From the NCBI GenBank assembly GCA_016187935.1, contig JACPIU010000010.1:62001-126000 (forward strand): a stretch of 64,000 nt of DNA, written 5' to 3'. Shown here one piece after another: positions 9,106 to 17,961 of the stretch. Below the pieces are notes generated by a model. It was not told the origin of the DNA, did not search any database, and saw nothing but the letters and a program-made list of their open reading frames with translations. A program made the position numbers and the translations under genes. The stretch is from Bdellovibrio sp. (lineage in GTDB: Bacteria > Bdellovibrionota > Bacteriovoracia > Bacteriovoracales > Bacteriovoracaceae). Position 1 is the stretch's first letter, and each line of letters opens with the position of its first letter.

Positions 9106-9936
9106 TTAATTTTCATCAAAAGGTAGATTAGGTGGGTATTCTTCCAGCGCAGGCATCAGTCCCGTAAGAGTGGAGCCGCCATCTATTTGCAGGTTGATGC
9201 CTGTAATAAACGAAGCCGCGGGTGAAAGCAAAAAAACTACGGCGGCGCTTACTTCACGATCAATGCCGAAGCGCTTAAGAGGAATTCTGGGTTTGAAAAA
9301 TTTCATCAACTTTTTAAATTTTTCGTCATAGGTTTCAAGTCCTGAACTTTCAATAATACCGGGTGAAATGGCATTGACTCTGACCTTGTATTTGGCCCAT
9401 TCAACGGCCGCTGTTTTGGTTAAATTTTCGACGCCAGCACGGGCCGCACCGGAATGTCCCATCATCGGCATACCATTTCGATTGTCGGCCAAAATGTTGA
9501 CGATCGCGCCACCCTTTTCTCTAAAAGCTTGTTTTACAACTTCTTTAGACATTAAAAAGGCGCCAGTTAAATTATTCTTAATAACCGCATCCCAGCCATT
9601 TTTGGAAATATCTTCGAGCGGACAAGGAAACTGTCCGCCAGCGTTATTAACCAGGCCATGCAAATTTTTGTGTCTTGTTAAAATTGTCTGCACCAAATTT
9701 TTCACGTCTTGTTCTTCACGGATATCGCAAACGCACCAATCGGCCTTTCCACCGCTCGAAATAATTTCCTCCACTGTATGCTTGAGCTTTTCTTCCGTTC
9801 TACCCGCGATAAAAACCGTAGCTCCTAAATGCGCCAGTTCCATGGCCATGCATCGACCGAGTCCGGAGCCTCCGCCAGTAATGAGAATGACTTTGTTGAG
9901 AAAAAGATCTGTTTTGTATATTGATGAAAAGGCCAT
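9106..9936 (-). CDS. SDR oxidoreductase, enoyl-CoA reductase-like (DECR/PECR group)
   Basis: This 276-residue short-chain dehydrogenase has the NAD(P)-binding GGGSGLG loop (residues 21-27), NNAGGQF near 97, and the C-terminal SPGII and DGGS strands. In place of the usual YxxxK catalytic pair it has GHSGAARAGVENLTKT. That pattern is typical of 2,4-dienoyl-CoA reductase and peroxisomal trans-2-enoyl-CoA reductase relatives, where the tyrosine is lost. A fatty-acyl-CoA reductase role follows from the family. It is the first gene of a probable two-gene unit with the ferredoxin-like gene, and it faces the ABC-F gene across an 85-base divergent region. Confidence 0.85.
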   Translation of the reverse strand: MAFSSIYKTDLFLNKVILITGGGSGLGRCMAMELAHLGATVFIAGRTEEKLKHTVEEIISSGGKADWCVCDIREEQDVKNLVQTILTRHKNLHGLVNNAGGQFPCPLEDISKNGWDAVIKNNLTGAFLMSKEVVKQAFREKGGAIVNILADNRNGMPMMGHSGAARAGVENLTKTAAVEWAKYKVRVNAISPGIIESSGLETYDEKFKKLMKFFKPRIPLKRFGIDREVSAAVVFLLSPAASFITGINLQIDGGSTLTGLMPALEEYPPNLPFDEN

Positions 9937-10021
9937 AAATTATCTTAATTAAGTTCTCGTGGCATGAGAACACAATTATGGTATAAATAATGCGTCCAGT
10001 TAAAAAAAGGCAAGATTCAAA

Positions 10022-11851
10022 ATGATTCAAGTTCAAAATCTTTCAAAGCAATATGCTGGGCAAGTTCTTTTTGAGAATGCCTCATTTCTTATAGGTGCCG
10101 GTGAAAAAGTTGGTCTTGTGGGAAGAAACGGTACGGGCAAAACTACCCTGATTAAAATTCTTCGCGGTCTGGAGGGTTATGATGCTGGGGAAATCGCCAT
10201 TCCGCGAAACTATCAAATTGGTTCTCTTGATCAACATATTCATTTTACCAATGCTACTTTGCTCGATGAAGTCACTCAAGTTTTAAGGGCCGACGAAGAG
10301 CATGACACATATAAGGCAGAGAAAATTTTAATGGGATTGGGTTTCACCACCAAGGATTTTGGTCGCGCTCCTGAACATTTCTCCGGCGGTTTTCAGGTTC
10401 GGATCAACTTGGCCAAGGCCCTTTTGCAGCGGCCCTCACTACTGCTCTTGGACGAACCGACTAACTATCTTGATATTGTCAGTATGAGTTGGCTCAAAAA
10501 ATTTCTCCGCCAGTATTTAGGGGAGGTCATCTTAATCACTCATGATCGTCAGTTTATGGATGAGGTCGTGACCCATGTCATGGGTATCCATCGCAAAGGT
10601 ATTAAAAAATTTCAGGGTGATACCGGTCATTTTTATCAGCGCATTTTTGAAGAAGAAGAACTGCATGAAAAAACCCGTCAAAATTTGGAAAAAAAGCGAA
10701 AAGAGCTGATGACTTTTATCTCCCGGTTTAAGGCCAAGGCTTCGAAGGCATCTCAAGCACAGTCCAAGGCGAAGCAATTAGAGCGGATGGGAAAACTCGA
10801 TCAGTTGAAAGATGAAGCTAACTTAAGTTTTTCTTTTAACTATAAAGAATGTCCTGCCAAAATGTTAATGTCATTTAAGGACATTAGTTTTTCTTATGAA
10901 CAACGGCCGGAGTCGGATCTCTTTAAAAATCTTTCCTTCTCTATCGCGGCCCAAGATCGTATTGGAGTTGTGGGAAAAAATGGTAAGGGAAAATCGACTC
11001 TTCTGAATGTGATTGCTGGGGAATTATCTCCTCGTACTGGCACCATTCATTCTCATCCAAGCCTGCGAGTTGGATTTTTTGGACAGACAAATATCCAACG
11101 TCTCAGTCTTGAAAATACCATTATTCAGGAAATATCTGCCGCCAATTCAGAAATAACCATGCAACGAGTGCGCAACATTTGCGGAACGATGATGTTCGAT
11201 GGCGATATGGCTAAAAAGAAAATTGAAGTTATTTCCGGAGGAGAGAGGGCGCGGGTGATGCTGGGTAAAATACTGGCGTGCCCAACAAATCTTTTGCTCT
11301 TGGATGAGCCGACAAACCATCTCGATATGCAATCGATTCAATCATTAGTATCTGAGATTGATGATTATCCCGGTGCGCTCATGGTTGTCACCCACAATGA
11401 AATGTTGCTTCATGCCTTTGCTGAAAAGCTTATCATATTTGGTGAAAACGGCGCCGAAATGTTTTTAGGAACCTATCAAGAATTTCTCGATAAAATTGGC
11501 TGGGATGATGAATCTAAGGAAGAATCAGATAAAAAACAGACTTCGTCTTTCAAACATCAAAAAATGCAGCGATCAGACATTATCCTTGAACGAGCGAAAA
11601 TTTTAGGACCTCTCAAACTCGAAATTGAGGAATTGGAGAAAAAAATTTCTGAGCATGAAGAGATGACCAAAAAAATTGAAGTAAAATTGCTCAATGCCTA
11701 TGCAGAAAATAACGGCCCTTTAATCCAAGAATTTTCACCCTTGGCGGGTAAGCTCAAATTGCGTATTGATGAATTTTATTCCAGACTTGAATTGCTCCAT
11801 GATGAACTCTCTTTGCAGGAAGCGCATTATCGAGATTTATTGGGAGAATAG
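10022..11851 (+). CDS. ABC-F family ATPase (Uup/YheS-like)
   Basis: The 609-residue protein has two ABC ATPase domains and no membrane segment. The first shows Walker A GRNGTGKTT (about 36-44), signature FSGGF and LLLLDEPTNYLD; the second shows GKNGKGKST, signature ISGGER and LLLLDEPTNHLD. A charged linker lies between them (about 215-270), and a C-terminal coiled-coil extension covers about 510-600. ABC-F proteins act on the ribosome, helping translation factors or protecting against stalls and antibiotics; the exact subgroup cannot be set by eye. The final 25 bases overlap the convergent norR gene. Confidence 0.9.
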   Translation: MIQVQNLSKQYAGQVLFENASFLIGAGEKVGLVGRNGTGKTTLIKILRGLEGYDAGEIAIPRNYQIGSLDQHIHFTNATLLDEVTQVLRADEEHDTYKAEKILMGLGFTTKDFGRAPEHFSGGFQVRINLAKALLQRPSLLLLDEPTNYLDIVSMSWLKKFLRQYLGEVILITHDRQFMDEVVTHVMGIHRKGIKKFQGDTGHFYQRIFEEEELHEKTRQNLEKKRKELMTFISRFKAKASKASQAQSKAKQLERMGKLDQLKDEANLSFSFNYKECPAKMLMSFKDISFSYEQRPESDLFKNLSFSIAAQDRIGVVGKNGKGKSTLLNVIAGELSPRTGTIHSHPSLRVGFFGQTNIQRLSLENTIIQEISAANSEITMQRVRNICGTMMFDGDMAKKKIEVISGGERARVMLGKILACPTNLLLLDEPTNHLDMQSIQSLVSEIDDYPGALMVVTHNEMLLHAFAEKLIIFGENGAEMFLGTYQEFLDKIGWDDESKEESDKKQTSSFKHQKMQRSDIILERAKILGPLKLEIEELEKKISEHEEMTKKIEVKLLNAYAENNGPLIQEFSPLAGKLKLRIDEFYSRLELLHDELSLQEAHYRDLLGE

Positions 11852-13407
11852 TTAAGTCCCAAACGATCGCGTAAGTGATACAGATTGCTGCGATGAAGGC
11901 CCAATTCCTTCGCCGCTTGGGCCCAATTACCATTGTTTTTCCTGACAGTTTCCAGAATAAGATTTGTTTTAAATTCTTCTATCCTGGTGGCCAAGGTCTT
12001 GTCTCCAATACTTGGGGTGGGTAGGTTTAGTGTGGGAATTTTTTGTAAAGGCGCGTGGGGAAGACCAGCGAGACCAGGAAGATGTTCCGGTTTGATGAGG
12101 AGTACTTTACCATCATGAGTCTGTCTGGAGGCGAGTAGCACAGCACGGGAAATTACATTTTTAAATTCTCGTACATTTCCTGGCCAAGAGTATTCTTGCA
12201 GCAAGGATAAACCCTGGGGTGAGATACGCACAGGTAACGTACCAAAGCGACGTTGGTAGGTGTCACAGAGAAATGTTGCCAGGAGCGGAATATCACTCGC
12301 ATGCTCGCGGAGAGCTGGGGTTTTTATAGGGAAAACATTCAAGCGATGAAAAAGGTCGGCCCGAAAACGTCCTTGTTTTATTTCTACTTCCAGGTCGCGG
12401 TTGGTGGCGGCAATTACTCGGACGTTAACTTTGCGGGTACGATCATCACCCACGCGTTGAATTTCTCCTTCTTGCAAGGTACGAAGAATTTTCGCCTGAA
12501 TACTAAGAGAGAGTTCACCAATTTCATCTAAAAAAATAGTACCACCATTAGCAATTTCAAATTTTCCTGAACGATCATTAATGGCCCCAGTAAAGGCCCC
12601 TTTCTTATGTCCGAACAATTCTGATTCAGCGATGGATTCTGGTAGTGCGGCACAGTTGAGATAGATAAGCGGAATTTCTGATCGTGAAGATTGACCGTGA
12701 ATAGACTTAGCAACAAGTTCTTTTCCCGTACCAGTTTCCCCTTGAATTAAAACTGACAAATCAGATTTCGCAACCAATTTGATATCTTCTTTGAGTTTCA
12801 AGATAAGGGAATCAACGCCAAGTATTTCGGTCCCACCTCGCAATCCTAATTGTTTCATGAGATCTTTTGTTATTGAGCTTTGATGTTGAGCTGTGGCCTC
12901 CAAGCGGTCTATCAGAGCGGATGTACGCAATGTAGCGCCGGCCAATGCCGTTATTGCGAGAAGGAATTCATCCGATAATTTATCGAAAGCTCCGGGTTGG
13001 AGTGCATCCGCAGTTAAAGCACCGATCAGTTCCCCTTCTACGTAGAGTGGACAACCAAGGCATGCATGCACTTTAGTTGCAATTGATGCAGGCACGTCAA
13101 TCAAACCATCGAAAGGGTCCGGTAACTCAGAGTTGCTGGGAAATCGCACCGGTCTGGATGCACTTGCAATAATATTGAGTCTTGGGTGTTCGTGCAGATG
13201 ATAGACGCGAATGCTTGCCTCACTGCGCAGACCGTAGGATGCGAGTGGCACGAAAGCATCATCCTTTTTTAAGAGTAATGAAGCCGCATCACAGGGGATA
13301 ACTTTGCGAACAGCACGAAGCAAACGACTGTAGCGATCTTTGCTGCTCAGAGACAGATTTAAATCTAGCGCGATGTCGACAAGTGTTTCAATAACGGGTG
13401 TGAACAT
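11827..13407 (-). CDS. norR: NorR-type nitric-oxide-responsive sigma-54 activator
   Basis: The 526-residue protein has three parts: an N-terminal GAF sensor (about 15-170), a central AAA+ domain with Walker A GETGTGKE, the sigma-54-contacting loop GAFTGA and FLDEIGELS, and a C-terminal Fis-type helix-turn-helix (ending [14 protein letters not shown]). The GAF text ([44 protein letters not shown]) closely follows NorR, which senses NO through a mononuclear iron. A GTG at 13422 would add five residues; the ATG at 13407 gives the NorR-like start. The divergent target ytfE/ric fits the NorR regulon. A 17-bp palindrome just upstream may allow autoregulation. Confidence 0.9.
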   Translation of the reverse strand: MFTPVIETLVDIALDLNLSLSSKDRYSRLLRAVRKVIPCDAASLLLKKDDAFVPLASYGLRSEASIRVYHLHEHPRLNIIASASRPVRFPSNSELPDPFDGLIDVPASIATKVHACLGCPLYVEGELIGALTADALQPGAFDKLSDEFLLAITALAGATLRTSALIDRLEATAQHQSSITKDLMKQLGLRGGTEILGVDSLILKLKEDIKLVAKSDLSVLIQGETGTGKELVAKSIHGQSSRSEIPLIYLNCAALPESIAESELFGHKKGAFTGAINDRSGKFEIANGGTIFLDEIGELSLSIQAKILRTLQEGEIQRVGDDRTRKVNVRVIAATNRDLEVEIKQGRFRADLFHRLNVFPIKTPALREHASDIPLLATFLCDTYQRRFGTLPVRISPQGLSLLQEYSWPGNVREFKNVISRAVLLASRQTHDGKVLLIKPEHLPGLAGLPHAPLQKIPTLNLPTPSIGDKTLATRIEEFKTNLILETVRKNNGNWAQAAKELGLHRSNLYHLRDRLGLNYSPNKSR

Positions 13408-13408
13408 T

Positions 13409-13425
13409 GATGTATAATACACATC
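13409..13425. promoter_or_regulatory. 17-bp palindrome at the norR start
   Basis: GATGTATAATACACATC is an almost perfect palindrome touching the norR start codon region. It contains a GT-N7-AC core (GTATAATACAC), the spacing described for NorR enhancer sites. It could be a NorR binding site used for autorepression; this is inferred from sequence only. Confidence 0.45.
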
Positions 13426-13450
13426 TTGATGTGATTTTAACAGCTAAAAG

Positions 13451-13473
13451 TATGATGTTAATTTTATATCATA
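13451..13473. promoter_or_regulatory. Inverted repeat in the norR-ytfE intergenic region
   Basis: TATGAT and ATCATA are inverted repeats with an 11-base spacer. It lies 35-60 bases upstream of the sigma-54 promoter candidate, where an enhancer or a second regulator such as an FNR-type protein might bind. The binding protein is unknown. Confidence 0.35.
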
Positions 13474-13476
13474 GTG

Positions 13477-13498
13477 ACGTAACATTTTGATATTACGT
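13477..13498. promoter_or_regulatory. ACGTAA-N10-TTACGT inverted repeat upstream of ytfE
   Basis: There are perfect 6-bp arms with a 10-base spacer immediately upstream of the putative -24/-12 promoter. It is a possible operator for control of ytfE. Confidence 0.4.
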
Positions 13499-13506
13499 TT
13501 AAAAAA

Positions 13507-13524
13507 CTTGGCCTGGTTTTTGGA
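13507..13524 (+). promoter_or_regulatory. Putative sigma-54 (-24/-12) promoter of ytfE
   Basis: TTGGCCTG followed by GTTT and TTGGA resembles the sigma-54 consensus YTGGCACG-N4-TTGCW, with GG at 13510-13511 and GG instead of GC at 13522-13523, ten bases apart. Transcription would start near 13535, leaving a leader of about 34 bases. The divergent NorR-type activator makes sigma-54 dependence likely. Confidence 0.6.
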
Positions 13525-13568
13525 ATACCACCTGTCATGAAATATCGACTTTAAACTGGGGGAAATTC

Positions 13569-14249
13569 ATGACTTGGGAAAGTACAACATTGGGTGATCT
13601 GGTTATTGCCATTCCTGGCTCAACTGCGCTTTTGCGTTCTTATCGTCTCGATTTCTGTTGTGGAGGAACGGTCACCTTGGCCGATGCCTGTCGAATCTCG
13701 GGGATATCGTTAGAAAAGATTAATAAAGAATTAGAAAAATTTCAGAACTCCCAAAAAGCTTTGGAAAAAAATCCCGTTCATACTTGGCCTTTGACCAAAA
13801 TAACTGAATATATTGTTGATCACTACCATCAAAATTTGCGAAGTCGTGTTCCTGAACTTCTTTTTTTGGCCGAAAAAGTTGAACGTGTCCATGCTGGAAA
13901 AGATGATTGTCCTCAAGGTCTCGCCAATGCCATTCGCAATATAAAAGTTGAAATGGATTCACATATGCAAAAGGAAGAAGAAATTCTTTTTCCTATGATT
14001 GCCGCCGGAAATGGCTCTTTGGCCTATATGCCTATACGGATTTTACTGGCCGAACATGAAGGGCATGGAGCTAATTTAGGTCTTCTACGCGAATTGGCCT
14101 ATAACTATAAAGCACCAGAGCATGCATGCAATACTTGGCGTGCACTCTATGCGGGGCTCGATCAGATCGAGCAAGAATTGATGGAGCACATTCACCTAGA
14201 AAATCATGTCCTTTTTATCAGGGCCTTAAGTGAAGAAATACGGGAATAA
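13569..14249 (+). CDS. ytfE: Iron-sulfur cluster repair protein RIC (YtfE/ScdA/DnrN)
   Basis: The 226-residue protein carries the N-terminal DUF542/ScdA_N domain with the conserved LDFCCGG..TL.DAC pattern (about 28-42), followed by a hemerythrin-like four-helix bundle. That bundle has di-iron ligand histidines and glutamates (HYHQN, HMQKEEEILFP, EHEGHG, HIHLENHVLF). RIC proteins are cytosolic di-iron proteins that help restore iron-sulfur centres after nitric-oxide or peroxide damage. Divergence from norR and a sigma-54-like promoter indicate induction by NO. Length and motifs are normal for the family. Confidence 0.92.
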   Translation: MTWESTTLGDLVIAIPGSTALLRSYRLDFCCGGTVTLADACRISGISLEKINKELEKFQNSQKALEKNPVHTWPLTKITEYIVDHYHQNLRSRVPELLFLAEKVERVHAGKDDCPQGLANAIRNIKVEMDSHMQKEEEILFPMIAAGNGSLAYMPIRILLAEHEGHGANLGLLRELAYNYKAPEHACNTWRALYAGLDQIEQELMEHIHLENHVLFIRALSEEIRE

Positions 14250-14258
14250 AATAGTGAT

Positions 14259-15266
14259 TTAGATTTTACCCATGAGACCAAAGGGAAGATTGAAATCCAC
14301 TCCAATCGCCATCTCCTTATTTCTGTGGAGAGCAAGAAATAAGTTGGTGTATTTGTTGCAGGTCCCAAGAGCACCAGGATAGAGATTGAAACGGACGCGA
14401 TAATGCTCGGTCCCATTCACATACACCGAGGCCATGAGGTCATCCTGATTTTCAATAAATACTCCACCACCTAACATTCCTTCTTGGGTAAGTGGGTTTC
14501 GAAAAGAAGGCCCAAGGCCAACGGAAAGTCGGAATTGCTCAGGCATTCTGCGTGAAACACCAATTAATGGCATCAGACCCATAAGAATGAACGGAGAAGT
14601 TTTTTCTGAGGAAAGTGCTTTCGGGCGAGAGACGTAATTAGTTCCCGCATTGTGAATTTCCCGATCAGCAGGAAAATACATGGGACGAAAATTCCATACC
14701 GTCAACTGCAGCTCATCCACCATAAATCGAGCAATATGATCATTGGCAAAGAGCAATTTGGCCGCGGTATCATAAAAAAAGAGATCTGCAATGTGATCAT
14801 GAGAATTAATATCGCTTTCATTGGAACTTTCGAGTGCTTCGTTACCGATTTCAGCCGCCACAATAGTCGCTACTCCCCATGCGTATGGATAGGAGACTTC
14901 ATGGGCCTCGTACCACTCGCTCATTCGCCTAAAATCGTAGCCTGCTCCGATGACGTGAAGAGTGTAATTGGGCACGGCCCTTTTGCCCAAAAACTCATCC
15001 TCAAACAATTTATCGTAACCACCATCTTTTTTGATATTATCATGGGGTTTGGAAATTCTTCGCCAAACAAGTGAGTGACGCTTGTAAATTCCCTTTTGGG
15101 AAAAATAATCAGGATTTTGAACTGTATCAAACGTTGCATTCATATAATAGCTGAAAGGATTGTCATTGGATAAACTTCCTCGCGAACGTTTATGATAGGC
15201 AATCATTTCACTGTAAGCTGCAAAAGTGTAACACAGGCAAATCATTGTATAAAAAAATAAGCGCAT
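14259..15266 (-). CDS. Exported protein of unknown function
   Basis: This 335-residue protein has an N-terminal signal peptide (hydrophobic residues 2-17, cleavage near YSE). The mature part is rich in aromatic residues. From about residue 230 it shows alternating hydrophobic stretches with glycines (FILMGLMPLIG, RLSVGLGPSFRNP, GMLGGGVFIE), which may be beta-strands of an outer-membrane or periplasmic barrel. No known family is recognised. It begins 8 bases after the OsmC gene and is probably cotranscribed with it. It ends convergent with ytfE, 9 bases apart. Confidence 0.75.
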   Translation of the reverse strand: MRLFFYTMICLCYTFAAYSEMIAYHKRSRGSLSNDNPFSYYMNATFDTVQNPDYFSQKGIYKRHSLVWRRISKPHDNIKKDGGYDKLFEDEFLGKRAVPNYTLHVIGAGYDFRRMSEWYEAHEVSYPYAWGVATIVAAEIGNEALESSNESDINSHDHIADLFFYDTAAKLLFANDHIARFMVDELQLTVWNFRPMYFPADREIHNAGTNYVSRPKALSSEKTSPFILMGLMPLIGVSRRMPEQFRLSVGLGPSFRNPLTQEGMLGGGVFIENQDDLMASVYVNGTEHYRVRFNLYPGALGTCNKYTNLFLALHRNKEMAIGVDFNLPFGLMGKI

Positions 15267-15274
15267 GTTTCGAA

Positions 15275-15727
15275 TTATCCTGGGAAGGCTTGACCTTCTC
15301 CCACCTTTTGATCGTTTAAATAAACTTCATAAAAGATGGGAACTCTTTTGGCGACCATGAAACTGACGCCACAATATTTTGTCATAGAACTGGTGACTGC
15401 CTTGAGTGCTTTCTCTGCTTCGATTTCACCAGTCAAGTCATAACGAATATTAACGCGTGAGAAATGGGTAGGGGGTTCTTTGGTCTTATCGGCCAAGGCC
15501 TTTATGGAAAAAGAAGTTGGCACTTGCCGCATTTTCGTCAGTATGGAAATCACATCCATACCGCTGCAACCCATAATGGCATTTAAGAGTAATTCTTTGG
15601 GAGTTGGGCCTTGATTGTCTCCGCCAAATTCCGAAAAGGCATCTATAATCGTTTTCATGCCTCGGTTATCGGCCTCAAATTGCATTTTATTTTTCCAAGT
15701 GATTTTTGCTTCCACATGATCTCCCAT
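15275..15727 (-). CDS. OsmC/Ohr family protein
   Basis: The 150-residue protein has the OsmC fold signatures: GPTPKELLLNAIMGCSG with the peroxidatic-type cysteine C54, and KYCGVSF with the second cysteine C119. OsmC/Ohr proteins reduce organic hydroperoxides through these two cysteines, often with lipoylated partners; this sequence is closer to the general OsmC (YhfA-like) branch than to Ohr. It lies near the ytfE stress gene but on the other strand. The following exported gene is 8 bases downstream. Confidence 0.85.
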   Translation of the reverse strand: MGDHVEAKITWKNKMQFEADNRGMKTIIDAFSEFGGDNQGPTPKELLLNAIMGCSGMDVISILTKMRQVPTSFSIKALADKTKEPPTHFSRVNIRYDLTGEIEAEKALKAVTSSMTKYCGVSFMVAKRVPIFYEVYLNDQKVGEGQAFPG

Positions 15728-15765
15728 GAGTTAAGCAAAAAATCTAACCTGAAATGATTTAAATG

Positions 15766-15797
15766 TAAAAACAAAGGGGACCAAAAGGCCCCCTTTG
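15766..15797 (-). terminator. Rho-independent terminator (minus strand)
   Basis: Read on the minus strand, CAAAGGGGGCC pairs with GGTCCCCTTTG around a TTTT loop, and then a T-run follows. It lies 24 bases after the stop of the exported protein gene at 15821-16345. Confidence 0.88.
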
Positions 15798-15820
15798 AAA
15801 TGATTTGTCATGCGTCGTTG

Positions 15821-16345
15821 TTAGCGAGAAAAGGCAGATTCCAACTTCTCAGCGGTCATGCGCGAATAATGTTTTTCAGTTCGATGTTCAATGCGATTGA
15901 CAAAAGTTTCTTCATAACTAATCATCGTTGCAGCGGCATAGAACATTTCACAAATGGAAAATGACGTATCCTTAATTACAAGTTTTTTGTAGGCCCCATC
16001 AACAGGCATCATATTTTTCTCGGCCACGTAAGTGATCACGCCGCATCGATCTTTGCTGATGTTGGTGATAGGGAGTTCAATCTTGAATTCTGGAATATAG
16101 ACCAAGCAGTAAGCATTGACGGGACAATTATCGGCCAGATTGAGAGTAACGCTGGCAACTTTGGAGACGGGGTTGACCGCCACTTTACCGCCAGTCACAT
16201 CAAGGTTGCGGAGATGACTGTCGACATCAAAATCCCAGGTGACTAAATCTGCAACTTGTAAGAAGGTATCAGGGTGAAGACTGGTGGCGCTAGCGCCATT
16301 GAAGCTGCAGAAAAAAAACAATATTGTGATTATAAAATTCTTCAT
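15821..16345 (-). CDS. Small exported protein of unknown function
   Basis: This is a 174-residue protein with a signal peptide (residues 1-20, ending ASA). The mature part has beta-rich text with cysteines at NCPVNAYC, DRCG and SICEMF that could form disulphides in the periplasm. No family is recognised. It forms its own unit: a terminator follows and a 90-base gap precedes it. Confidence 0.7.
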   Translation of the reverse strand: MKNFIITILFFFCSFNGASATSLHPDTFLQVADLVTWDFDVDSHLRNLDVTGGKVAVNPVSKVASVTLNLADNCPVNAYCLVYIPEFKIELPITNISKDRCGVITYVAEKNMMPVDGAYKKLVIKDTSFSICEMFYAAATMISYEETFVNRIEHRTEKHYSRMTAEKLESAFSR

Positions 16346-16435
16346 AAATGATCTCCCTTGTCAGTCATTAAGTTGGCGCAACTTAAACCGAGTTGTATGA
16401 AAGGAAAACTTATTATTTATAATTGTTTGGTATGA

Positions 16436-17461
16436 TTAAAACTTATGAGCAATATGTAAATTGCTGATTTTATTGTATGATTCCAGAATTTCCAGTTCTC
16501 GCGCTCTCGATATTCTCGCCTTTATTTTTTCCCCGGCCTTGGCAATCACCGAAAATCCTTCTTTTGCTAGCCATGCGTGTGTGTCGCAAATAGTTTCCGT
16601 AAGACTTCGAAAAGTGAGTCCGTTTGCCAGGGCCTTGGCGATGCTTATCTGGACAGCGCCACGTTCTTCATCGGAAATGTTATAGGGGATTTCATCGAAG
16701 GCCGTGATTCCTTGATCTCTGAGAAAAGAGTGTGGAATCCAGGTAAGTTGCGCTTTATCACCCAAGGTTTGATTGCAGGTATTTAATAAATTCCCTAGAG
16801 GGAGAACATGACCGGTGACGTTAAAGTCTCCGGCGATTTTTTTCTCAGCACATAAAACCATCCAGGCGGCAGCATCGCGGATATCGATACATTGGAACGG
16901 ATCAGAAGGATTGCCCGGGGCGATGACCTCGCCTCCTGCCGCCAAACGTTCAAGCCAATAAGGGAGACGGTAAATTCGATCATAAGGTCCCACCAAGAAT
17001 CCCAAACGGACATTGGTGTTGCGATTTGGGAAATATGTCCTGACAGCGTTTTCGCATAAGACTTTTAATCCCCCATAATGTTTTTGAACATCCTCAGATT
17101 GCGGATCGCTTGAAGTCATGAGCGGCGAAGTTTCGTCTGCGTTTGCAAGGGGATTTGCGTAAACGGAAATAGTCGAAGCGAAAAGATAATGTGGAGCTAT
17201 GTCCTTGAGAATTTCAAGTCCGGTACGAACTACGCGCGGAACATATCCACAGGTATCGATGACGGCATCGAATTTCATGGTTGATAATTTCTTGAGATCA
17301 GATTGACTTTCACGATTGCCTTGCAGAACATGACAAACAGGCGATGGAATCGGCCCCGATTGGCCCCGGTTAAAAATCCAGACTTCATGATTTTTTCTAA
17401 GTGCTTCTGTAACGAGATGACGTCCAAGAAAAATTGAGCCTCCAATAATCAATAACTTCAT
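16436..17461 (-). CDS. NAD-dependent epimerase/dehydratase-like extended SDR
   Basis: The 341-residue protein starts with a GGSIFLG dinucleotide-binding loop (residues 7-13) and an arginine at the end of strand two (FNRG), so NADP may be preferred. It has VIDTCGYVPR, an ASTISVY strand and a YGGLK catalytic YxxxK-type motif near 130-135. This matches the extended SDR/isoflavone-reductase-like epimerase group; the substrate is unknown. Its ATG overlaps the stop of the upstream SnoaL-like gene (ATGA), so translation of the two is coupled. Confidence 0.8.
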   Translation of the reverse strand: MKLLIIGGSIFLGRHLVTEALRKNHEVWIFNRGQSGPIPSPVCHVLQGNRESQSDLKKLSTMKFDAVIDTCGYVPRVVRTGLEILKDIAPHYLFASTISVYANPLANADETSPLMTSSDPQSEDVQKHYGGLKVLCENAVRTYFPNRNTNVRLGFLVGPYDRIYRLPYWLERLAAGGEVIAPGNPSDPFQCIDIRDAAAWMVLCAEKKIAGDFNVTGHVLPLGNLLNTCNQTLGDKAQLTWIPHSFLRDQGITAFDEIPYNISDEERGAVQISIAKALANGLTFRSLTETICDTHAWLAKEGFSVIAKAGEKIKARISRARELEILESYNKISNLHIAHKF

Positions 17462-17829
17462 CTCGTCACACCCGGTCGCATGAGAGCTGTATCAAAGTAG
17501 ACTTCATTGCGTGTAATTTGGTTATCAGTAATTTCCACAATATCTAATCCGATTATGGGATTTAGGCCAGGGATATGCGCGCACCATTTGAGAGTGAAAC
17601 CTTTTTCAGTAGAAAAAATTTCCTGGCATTCCCAACGCCAGTTAGGATTTTTTGCCAGGAGTTTTTTGAAATACGAAAGTATTTCATGATGGCCGCGAAG
17701 GCCATTGGGATGGGCGGGATCTTGGTAGTAGGCGTTTTCGGAATAAAAAGATAAAAGAAAATCAGGCCGATTACCTGACCAAGCGTCCAGCCATTCCTTA
17801 CAAAAATCAAAATAATTTGCAGTGTTCAT
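17458..17829 (-). CDS. SnoaL/NTF2-like small protein
   Basis: The 123-residue protein has the NTF2-like alpha+beta-barrel pattern: an N-terminal helix with WLDAWSGN, FYSENAYYQDPAHPNGLRG, HEILSYFKKLL, WRWE.QEIFSTEKGFTLKW and a final strand DNQITRNEVYFD. Members act as polyketide cyclases, isomerases or lipid carriers; the substrate here is unknown. It overlaps the epimerase-like gene by 4 bases and is the first gene of that pair. Confidence 0.8.
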   Translation of the reverse strand: MNTANYFDFCKEWLDAWSGNRPDFLLSFYSENAYYQDPAHPNGLRGHHEILSYFKKLLAKNPNWRWECQEIFSTEKGFTLKWCAHIPGLNPIIGLDIVEITDNQITRNEVYFDTALMRPGVTR

Positions 17830-17961
17830 AGTTGAAAGATAGCATGATCAAAAACGTTCTGAATAGTGTAACGCCATGCCCATTGTTCACTCTAAACTTG
17901 GCAGGAATAAGACTCTTACATAAAATTACTGGTCGCTTCAATTTTTCAGAGGGATAAAGCA

